Origin: an uncultured Bacteroidales bacterium
Lineage (GTDB): Bacteria; Bacteroidota; Bacteroidia; Bacteroidales; Paludibacteraceae
NCBI GenBank assembly: GCA_902780235.1
Contig: CACZEL010000013.1
Coordinates: 1-64,000, forward strand
DNA length: 64,000 bases
Direction of reading: 5' to 3'
Below the pieces are notes generated by a model. It was not told where the DNA came from and did no database searches. It was given only the letters and a program-made list of their open reading frames with translations. Of this stretch, positions 59,014 through 64,000 are shown piece after piece. Numbering within the stretch: position 1 is the stretch's first letter; each line of letters opens with the position of its first letter. A program made the translations under genes and the position numbers.

Positions 59014-60354
59014 CTAAACTATCTTTTGTAACCAATCCAGCAGTTCTGCCATCGAGTGGAAGATCCTGTCTGCACCTTCGGCAGCCAACTCTTCATCGGG
59101 CAAGGGACCCGTATTCACGGCAAAAGTATATAATCCGGCAGCTTTGGCAGCGCGTACACCCAAAGGTGCGTTCTCTACCACCGCACACTCCTCTTTCTTG
59201 AAGCCCGACCGCTCCCATGCTTTGAGGTAGGGTTCGGGATCGGGTTTGCCTTTCACGACATCGAACGAAGAGATGATACCCGTGAACACATTATCGAAGG
59301 TCTCATTGAGGGCGTTGATCAAGTTGCGTTGTCCTGAACCCGTCACCACCCAACACTGGATACCTTGTGCCCGCAGAAAATAGAGCACTTTGTCCACATT
59401 CGGAATGATCCCCGGAAAACCACCGGTCATCTCGGTGAAATGAGCCGACTTGTCGGCATAGATGGCTTCGATCAGTTCGGGCGTAGCATCGGTACCGAAC
59501 ATCTGCTGATGATGCTCCTGGATGACACCCGTACTGGTGCGCCCTTCGTTGCGGTAACACTCCATCGGCGTATAAGGCAGCCCGTGCTTGGTCATCGCCC
59601 AGGCCCACGACTCCGCATGATAGGGCATCGAGTTATAGAGGACACCGTCCTGATCGAAGAATACCGCTTTTAGCTTTTGGCTCTTGGCTGTTTGCCGCTC
59701 CCCAAAGATCGTACTGCCTATGCGTACCATAGTACTTCCACATGCAATAGCTATCTGATAATCATCGCTCATACCCATCGATAAGACCGCTTCGCTGTTA
59801 GATGTTAGACCGCCTTCGGCTGTTAGACCGCGAGCGATGCTCGCTGTTAGACTAAAGCATCTTCTTATCTCCTGCTCATCCTCCGTGTTGGTGGCCATGG
59901 CCATCAGTCCGCAAATACGGACATTGGATAAATTTGAAATTTGAGATTTGAAATTTGAAATCTCCGAAGGAGCAAAGCCTGTCTTGGTTTCCTCTTGAGC
60001 GACATGCACTTCCAATAGTACATCTTGCACGATCCCTTGTTTGGCGGCTTCATCGTTGATGGCTTGCAGCAGATGCACCGAATCGACGGACTGAATGAGG
60101 TACGGACGTAACTTAAGTAGGTCGCGCACCTTATTCGTCTGTAGATGTCCGATGAAATGCCAATGAATATCGGCAGGCAGTTGGGCTTGTTTCTGCTTCA
60201 GTTCTTGCACGCGGCTCTCTCCGAAATGCCGTTCGCCGGCTTCGTACGCTTCGCGTATGGCTTCGACGGGTTGGAACTTGCTCACGCACACGAGCGTTAC
60301 GCCCGCAGGCACATGCGCGCGTACGTTCCTTATGTTATCGCGTATGGAACTCAC
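59014..60354 (-). CDS. Fusion: YggS-type PLP homeostasis protein plus HAD phosphatase
   Basis: This is a 446-residue, two-domain protein. Residues 1-222 are a YggS/PROSC PLP-binding barrel (VTLVCVSKFQPVEAI with the PLP lysine, HFGESRVQEL, WHFIGHLQTNKV, LSMGMSDDYQIAIACGSTMVRIGSTIFG). Residues 230-446 are a HAD beta-phosphoglucomutase-like phosphatase (AVFFDQDGVLYNSMPYH with the DxD motif, VVTGSG, KGKPDPEPYLKA, VVENAPLGVRAAKAAG). The joint (ERQTAKSQKLKA) is encoded by a heptamer repeat. Two further repeat arrays lie inside the YggS part (ISNFKSQISNLS; ARGLTAEGGLTS). YggS balances PLP pools. The HAD could act on a sugar phosphate or on PLP itself, by inference. Confidence 0.88.
   Translation of the reverse strand: MSSIRDNIRNVRAHVPAGVTLVCVSKFQPVEAIREAYEAGERHFGESRVQELKQKQAQLPADIHWHFIGHLQTNKVRDLLKLRPYLIQSVDSVHLLQAINDEAAKQGIVQDVLLEVHVAQEETKTGFAPSEISNFKSQISNLSNVRICGLMAMATNTEDEQEIRRCFSLTASIARGLTAEGGLTSNSEAVLSMGMSDDYQIAIACGSTMVRIGSTIFGERQTAKSQKLKAVFFDQDGVLYNSMPYHAESWAWAMTKHGLPYTPMECYRNEGRTSTGVIQEHHQQMFGTDATPELIEAIYADKSAHFTEMTGGFPGIIPNVDKVLYFLRAQGIQCWVVTGSGQRNLINALNETFDNVFTGIISSFDVVKGKPDPEPYLKAWERSGFKKEECAVVENAPLGVRAAKAAGLYTFAVNTGPLPDEELAAEGADRIFHSMAELLDWLQKIV
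59665..59691. repeat. Heptamer repeat at the YggS-HAD fusion joint
   Basis: On the coding strand the units are GCCAAGA, GCCAAAA, GCTAAAA and GCGG. It shares the 19-base string GCCAAGAGCCAAAAGCTAA with the transporter gene at 32791-32809. Confidence 0.75.
59785..59852. repeat. GTTAGAC repeats interspersed with hairpins, in coding sequence
   Basis: GTTAGAT and three GTTAGAC units are separated by the hairpins GCC-ttc-GGC (59812-59820) and GCGAGC-gat-GCTCGC (59830-59844). The arrangement matches the AGACC-hairpin array at 609-665. The reading frame of the YggS domain is kept. Confidence 0.7.
59928..59964. repeat. Heptamer repeat AAATTTG in coding sequence
   Basis: Units AAATTTG, AAATTTG, AGATTTG, AAATTTG and AAATC encode an insert (SEISNFKSQISNLS) in a loop of the YggS domain. 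Confidence 0.75.
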
Positions 60355-60356
60355 GG

Positions 60357-60773
60357 TTATTGAACAGCGTTCAGAATATCGACTACCGGTGATTTAGCGA
60401 TCGAGATGATCTCGCAGTCGTAGGACTGGAGGGCTTGCTTGAGGGCGAAGACCGCATCGTCCAGCATGTTCGCCTGAACGAGCACCGACACGTTCTTGCG
60501 CGTCTCTTTCTCGCCGTCGATGGTGATCATCTCTACGCGGGCTTTGTACCAGAAAGCGCCGCCTTCGTTGGGGAAGACTTCAAAATACTGGCTGCGTTTG
60601 CAGTTCTGCACCTCGCAGTCCCCGAAGATGAAAGGTTTGATCTCAGTCAGCAAGCAGTTCTCTGCATCTGCAAAACTGACGGCTCCGTGAACCAGATATA
60701 CTTCTTTTACTTTACCCGGGTTATCTTCGCCTGTCTGGCGATCGTAATGTACTTTAATCTCGTGAAAAATCAT
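60357..60773 (-). CDS. DUF4494 domain protein
   Basis: This 138-residue soluble protein matches the DUF4494 family of Bacteroidales: KVHYDRQTGEDNPGKVKEVYLVHGAVSFADAENCLLTE, FWYKARVEMITIDGEKETRK and LVQANMLDDAVFALKQAL. The function is unknown and the family is usually a single-copy cytoplasmic protein. It lies two bases upstream of the YggS-HAD gene, a pairing that suggests linked expression. Confidence 0.8.
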   Translation of the reverse strand: MIFHEIKVHYDRQTGEDNPGKVKEVYLVHGAVSFADAENCLLTEIKPFIFGDCEVQNCKRSQYFEVFPNEGGAFWYKARVEMITIDGEKETRKNVSVLVQANMLDDAVFALKQALQSYDCEIISIAKSPVVDILNAVQ

Positions 60774-60774
60774 A

Positions 60775-60810
60775 TCATTTACTATTTAGTCATTTACCAT
60801 TTTGTTATTT
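60775..60810. repeat. Degenerate ATTTACC/ATTTAGT repeat between genes
   Basis: Units ATTTACT, ATTTAGTC, ATTTACC, ATTTTGTT and ATTTAG fill the whole 35-base spacer between the DUF4494 start and the stop codon of the phosphatase gene. Confidence 0.65.
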
Positions 60811-62269
60811 AGAAGATCAATCCCATCACATCGGTAGCTGTGATTTTGTCCTGCGGCATGGGTCGTAGGGTTCCGCTCCAAAGGAGAAGCGGTGAGACGG
60901 GGTTGTCGTCCACTACCTTATCGATGACGAGGGTCTCGCCGTGCTTGAGTTGCCAGCCGGGTTGGAGCATAAAGACCACATCGCCCGTATGGCGTTTGCT
61001 GAGGCTGCTGTTGAGGATAGGGTACCGCATCGCCTCATAATGCGGCATCGCGATCTGTACGCCCTCGAAGTCCATCAGGAAATCCGCTACTTGCCGTTGG
61101 ATGGTCTCCAGACTCAAGCGTTTCTGCTCGATGAGCGTGCGGTTGAGGTAGATCGATTGACCGTACGCACCGTCTATCCAGCGCTCATGTCCGTAGAGCG
61201 CCATGAGGTAGGTACCGGTGAGTGCGGCAGCTCGGTCGGCATTGAAAGCCTGAACGGGCATGTGCAGATTCGTCAGCGTCTGCAGCGAGGTGCCCAAGAC
61301 CGGACGACCGATGACAAGGACTTGATAGTTCGTGCGTCCGATGCGTTTGTCCAACTGCTCCATGAGAAATCCTAAGTCTTGGTTGAGCCAGAGGTACATG
61401 TCTTCGTGCTCGGCACTGGCAATGCGGTCGGCATCAGCTGCAGGACTGAGTGTGTTGAGTTGCAGCATCAGCAGGTCCGGCGTGGCATCCATACCTAATT
61501 TTTCGCTTTTCTGGATATCCAGTGCCAACTCGATGACCAAGGTATTCGCTTGCGGCGAATGCGTCAGTACTTGACCGACATTATAGCTAAAACCTTTCTT
61601 GCGTTCCTGCTCGGTCGGACAAGTATAAACGGGCATCTCCATGCGTGGCATCCATGTGCGCTCGGCATAAGAGGCAATCTTGCCGTTTTTGTTCTGTTCG
61701 TACGCCGCCGAAGGCAGTCCTTCGGTATAAGAGGCGGTGGCTACCCATGCCTTGCTCTCCGAATCAATCCAGCAGCAGGCATTCGAAGTATGGCCGGCCA
61801 TCGAAACACTGGTATGCGGGTTGATACCGATGGTGTAGATCTTCGCCTGTGGGTACTGCAGACGCATCTTATCGGTCATCGTCTGTGCCAGGATAGCCTT
61901 AGGTGACAGTTGCCGGTCGGTACCGATACCGCGCACCGTTGCATCTTCCAGCATCGGATGGGTCGTACGGTCGCGACGCAGGAAATAGTCGTCCATCGTA
62001 TAACCATGCCGATCGGGTGTCACGCCGGTCATCAGCGTCACTGTGGTCTCGTTCCCGCCATACACCAGATGCGGGTACGAGATCGAGGTTTGGTAAGCTT
62101 CTTCACTCAGCGTTCGCAAACCGCCCTGTTGCCAATAAGGACGTAGAAGGGCGAGGTCTTCCGCGGTCATGCCATCCACTAAGGCTACTACCGTCAGACG
62201 CGGTGCAGCATGCAGACAAACAGCCAAAAGGCTGAGTATTAACGTAGTATATAAATAAGTCTTGCGCAT
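60809..62269 (-). CDS. Exported alkaline-phosphatase-superfamily hydrolase
   Basis: This 486-residue protein starts at MRKTYLYTTLILSLLAVCLHA (signal peptide); the longer reading to 62401 lacks one. The fold is of the type I phosphodiesterase/AlkP superfamily: LTVVALVDGMTAEDLALLRPYW with the first metal-binding Asp, NETTVTLMTGVTPDRHGYTMDD with a Thr nucleophile region, SMAGHTSNACCWID, and DATPDLLMLQLNTL further on. It probably cleaves phosphate esters or diesters in the periplasm. The start overlaps the DUF4105 gene by 31 bases. Confidence 0.8.
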   Translation of the reverse strand: MRKTYLYTTLILSLLAVCLHAAPRLTVVALVDGMTAEDLALLRPYWQQGGLRTLSEEAYQTSISYPHLVYGGNETTVTLMTGVTPDRHGYTMDDYFLRRDRTTHPMLEDATVRGIGTDRQLSPKAILAQTMTDKMRLQYPQAKIYTIGINPHTSVSMAGHTSNACCWIDSESKAWVATASYTEGLPSAAYEQNKNGKIASYAERTWMPRMEMPVYTCPTEQERKKGFSYNVGQVLTHSPQANTLVIELALDIQKSEKLGMDATPDLLMLQLNTLSPAADADRIASAEHEDMYLWLNQDLGFLMEQLDKRIGRTNYQVLVIGRPVLGTSLQTLTNLHMPVQAFNADRAAALTGTYLMALYGHERWIDGAYGQSIYLNRTLIEQKRLSLETIQRQVADFLMDFEGVQIAMPHYEAMRYPILNSSLSKRHTGDVVFMLQPGWQLKHGETLVIDKVVDDNPVSPLLLWSGTLRPMPQDKITATDVMGLIF

Positions 62270-63228
62270 AAATGGGTCAAAGGAATAATAAGTAGTCTCC
62301 AACCGAAGCCGACGAGCGGATGGCAGGAGAAGAAAGTAAGGAAGGTTACAAGGATTAGCAGCAATAGGTATGGGATACCTACCGCTAACTCGACTCCCCA
62401 TGACCAGCGTTGACGTTTGCGGTCATAGAGACTGATCAGACAGATCACGATAAAATAGATCGCCATACCCAAGTACCAGGTCTTGTACCATGGTACGGGT
62501 TGGATCTCAAACGGCGCGATATGTTCGCTGCTTACCATGCGTGCATCGGCCGTGCGGGCTTGACTAAGGTAGAACATCAACTCTTCAGGAAGGAACAAAC
62601 GTTCTTCGCCGTACATCGCTTGATCGGCTTTGGGACCGAAGACCAAGTTGATCCCGAAGTCCGCCCATGAACCTTTGGGAGTGTAGTGTTGGATGAAACG
62701 ACGATAGGTCTCGCCTTCCGCCCCTATGTACTCGGACCACGAGCCCTCGGCGTTATTGCCGCAGAAGATCCGGTCGATCATATGGAACGGGCGGGTGGCG
62801 CAGTTGTCGAAGACGAAGTTATAGAGATAGTTGCGGTTCTCCGGTTGGTAATTCTCCACCAGCGCCTTCCATAACGCTTCGCGCTGCTCGGCATTGAGGT
62901 TCAAGACCTGCTCATACACCGGTCGCTTTTCCTCTTTATACTCGCGCATAAACCACCAATAGGGCGATGCGCCTAACTCATACCAGGTCTCGCCTTTGAC
63001 AAATTTCCAATAGAAATGCTCCGTATTGAAGTCGAAGATCCCGTAGTTGAACACGACATCCAGATCCTGCTCCTCGTCGCAAACACGCAGGGCTGTATGG
63101 CCGTACCGCGCGTAGAGTTCTTCGCCCGGCGTACAGGTGAGCAGCGAGATAAACGCGTTCTCGCTCAGGGTCTGTGCACTGAGGCTCAGACCGATCAGCA
63201 GCAGGTATGTCAGGATTATCTTACGCAT
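62239..63228 (-). CDS. DUF4105 (Lnb N-terminal) membrane protein
   Basis: This 329-residue protein starts at MRKIILTYLLLIGLSLSAQ (signal peptide); the N-terminal extension to 63729 reads in another gene's shadow and is rejected. The DUF4105 domain (about 25-240) contains CTPGEELYARYGHTALRVCD, FNYGIFDF and YNFVFDNCATRPFHMID, with a conserved Cys-His-Asp-like set as in NlpC/P60-related folds. Three TM helices follow near the C-terminus (about 250-325). It lies between the PAP2-like and AlkP genes and overlaps both. A role in envelope lipid or peptidoglycan metabolism is inferred only. Confidence 0.82.
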   Translation of the reverse strand: MRKIILTYLLLIGLSLSAQTLSENAFISLLTCTPGEELYARYGHTALRVCDEEQDLDVVFNYGIFDFNTEHFYWKFVKGETWYELGASPYWWFMREYKEEKRPVYEQVLNLNAEQREALWKALVENYQPENRNYLYNFVFDNCATRPFHMIDRIFCGNNAEGSWSEYIGAEGETYRRFIQHYTPKGSWADFGINLVFGPKADQAMYGEERLFLPEELMFYLSQARTADARMVSSEHIAPFEIQPVPWYKTWYLGMAIYFIVICLISLYDRKRQRWSWGVELAVGIPYLLLLILVTFLTFFSCHPLVGFGWRLLIIPLTHLCARLIYILR

Positions 63229-63857
63229 AAGCAAGTGATACAATAGGGCAGGGCGGTGCAGGTCATTCCCACTAGCCATCCGGCACAAGTTTGCGCCGGC
63301 GTGTGGGCGTTCAAGTGGATACGCGCGATCATCAGTGCCAAGGAGAGTCCGAACCAAAGAATCATCGTCCCTACCGTAGGAAAAGCACCGATGCCGATAC
63401 AATAGACGAATAGTCCGCCTACCAAGCCTCCGAAACCGGCCAAGTGTGCGCTGATCTTCCACCATCGGTTGATGATGGCCACGATACCGATGGCTACCGT
63501 CGCACCGATAGCGATATAGGTGAGAAAAAGAGGGGCATGCAGGATAGCAGCCAACAGGTACGACCAAAAACCGAAACCCATGCAGGCATAGATATACGGC
63601 ATCGTGCGTTCGCGCGGATCGTCGATATATAGGTCCTTGACCTGTCCGTGCCGCATCATGATCCAGATAGCCGTGATCGGCAGCACGCAAGTCAGGATAA
63701 ACGTCCCGAGGATGGCAACTGCTATCCAACTACCGTTCATCGGCGCGACATGCAGACTGTAGGCGTAGCAGAAAAGAGCTATGCTGTAGGTAGGCACAAA
63801 AAGCGGGTAGAGCACCACACTCATCGTCTTGGCAGCTATGTCTAACCAACGACTCAT
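63216..63857 (-). CDS. PAP2-like integral membrane protein
   Basis: This 213-residue protein has about six TM helices. The pattern KISAHLAGFGGLVGG, followed later by ARIHLNAHTPAQTCAGWLVG, corresponds to the motif 2/3 region of PAP2 (lipid phosphate phosphatase-like) proteins with conserved His residues. The N-terminal K-x6-R-P motif is reduced to DDPRERTMPY. It may act on undecaprenyl or phosphatidyl phosphates, or be a non-catalytic relative. Its start forms ATGA with the rpoN stop, and it overlaps the DUF4105 gene by 13 bases. Confidence 0.78.
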   Translation of the reverse strand: MSRWLDIAAKTMSVVLYPLFVPTYSIALFCYAYSLHVAPMNGSWIAVAILGTFILTCVLPITAIWIMMRHGQVKDLYIDDPRERTMPYIYACMGFGFWSYLLAAILHAPLFLTYIAIGATVAIGIVAIINRWWKISAHLAGFGGLVGGLFVYCIGIGAFPTVGTMILWFGLSLALMIARIHLNAHTPAQTCAGWLVGMTCTALPYCITCLCVR

Positions 63858-64000
63858 ATGATCGCTTTGCGTAAACGGGCTACGGGAATACCCAGCAGGT
63901 CGCGGTATTTGGCAACCGTGCGGCGGGCAATCGGATACCCGTATCCTTTGAGAAGCACCACTAACTGTTCGTCTGTCAGCGGGTTGAGTTTATCTTCGTT
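63854..64000 (-). CDS. rpoN: RNA polymerase sigma-54 factor, C-terminal end (runs off the window)
   Basis: The last 48 codons end ...LLKGYGYPIARRTVAKYRD then LLGIPVARLRKAII and a TGA at 63854-63856. ARRTVAKYR is the RpoN box that reads the -24 element. The upstream part lies beyond the window. Sigma-54 needs AAA+ activators, and none is encoded in this window. Confidence 0.93.
   Translation of the reverse strand, partial: NEDKLNPLTDEQLVVLLKGYGYPIARRTVAKYRDLLGIPVARLRKAII

Noticed and set aside
63229-63729. 167-residue N-terminal extension of the DUF4105 protein
   Set aside because: It reads out of frame through the PAP2-like gene; the signal peptide begins at 63228.
1-64000. tRNA, rRNA, insertion sequence with transposase, or integrase gene
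   Set aside because: No cloverleaf, rRNA stretch, transposase or recombinase frame was recognised on either strand by reading; short RNA genes could still be missed.

Overview
The window comes from a Bacteroidota chromosome, most likely an anaerobic Bacteroidales member of a gut or rumen type. The evidence is two SusC/SusD outer-membrane pairs, many secreted glycan-active proteins and lipoproteins, an IgGFN-binding-type surface protein, a DUF4494 protein, and repeated use of the Bacteroidota promoter (TTTG, about 20 bases, TAnnTTTG) instead of Shine-Dalgarno sites. I see no rRNA or tRNA gene and no CRISPR array.

Layout. 0-1.4 kb: small accessory genes, hairpin arrays and gene remnants. 1.4-2.8 kb: a DUF234-type AAA ATPase flanked by a 15-bp direct repeat. 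2.9-11.1 kb: a minus-strand surface operon (beta-barrel protein, modular secreted proteins, IgGFN-binding-type protein, a 42-residue peptide). 11.3-31.8 kb: a rhamnose-glycan utilisation locus. An AraC regulator stands at one end, and a roughly 20-kb minus-strand gene train reads rhaB-rhaA-rhaT-rhaD-susC-susD-lipoprotein-GH3-GH78-like-secreted protein-GH128-GH128-GH78. Enzymes outside the cytoplasm would release rhamnose and glucose units, SusCD would import oligosaccharides, RhaT would import rhamnose, and RhaA/B/D would convert it to DHAP and lactaldehyde. 32.1-39.4 kb: a plus-strand sugar transporter-SusC-SusD-SusE-like operon with strong codon bias, probably for an alpha-glucan or maltodextrin.

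39.5-45.2 kb: panB with a FecCD permease, an unusual inverted-repeat region, a PBP fragment, a DUF3298 protein lacking a signal peptide, and tiny membrane peptides. 45.3-48.6 kb: an AT-rich island with a DEDDh exonuclease and three unknown genes, one with a HEPN-like R-x4-H motif. 48.6-50.0 kb: a second DUF234-type ATPase. 50.15-53.9 kb: an operon of ECF sigma factor, membrane anti-sigma factor, exported caspase-like protease and exported CHAT protease. This is the strongest candidate for an under-described system. 54-55 kb: a broken rhuM. 55-64 kb: housekeeping genes on the minus strand (N-domain-less ClpB, SLC13/RCK transporter, YggS-HAD fusion, DUF4494, AlkP-superfamily phosphatase, DUF4105, PAP2-like protein, and the 3' end of rpoN).

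Two window-wide patterns stand out. First, degenerate tandem repeats, usually of period 7 and with a different unit at each locus, sit at gene ends, domain junctions and the YggS-HAD fusion joint. Second, several secreted proteins share both a beta-sandwich-like module (ending YxYxTDD) and a short C-terminal tail (GQLxIIxxGxxYNxxGxxL) that resembles a sorting signal.
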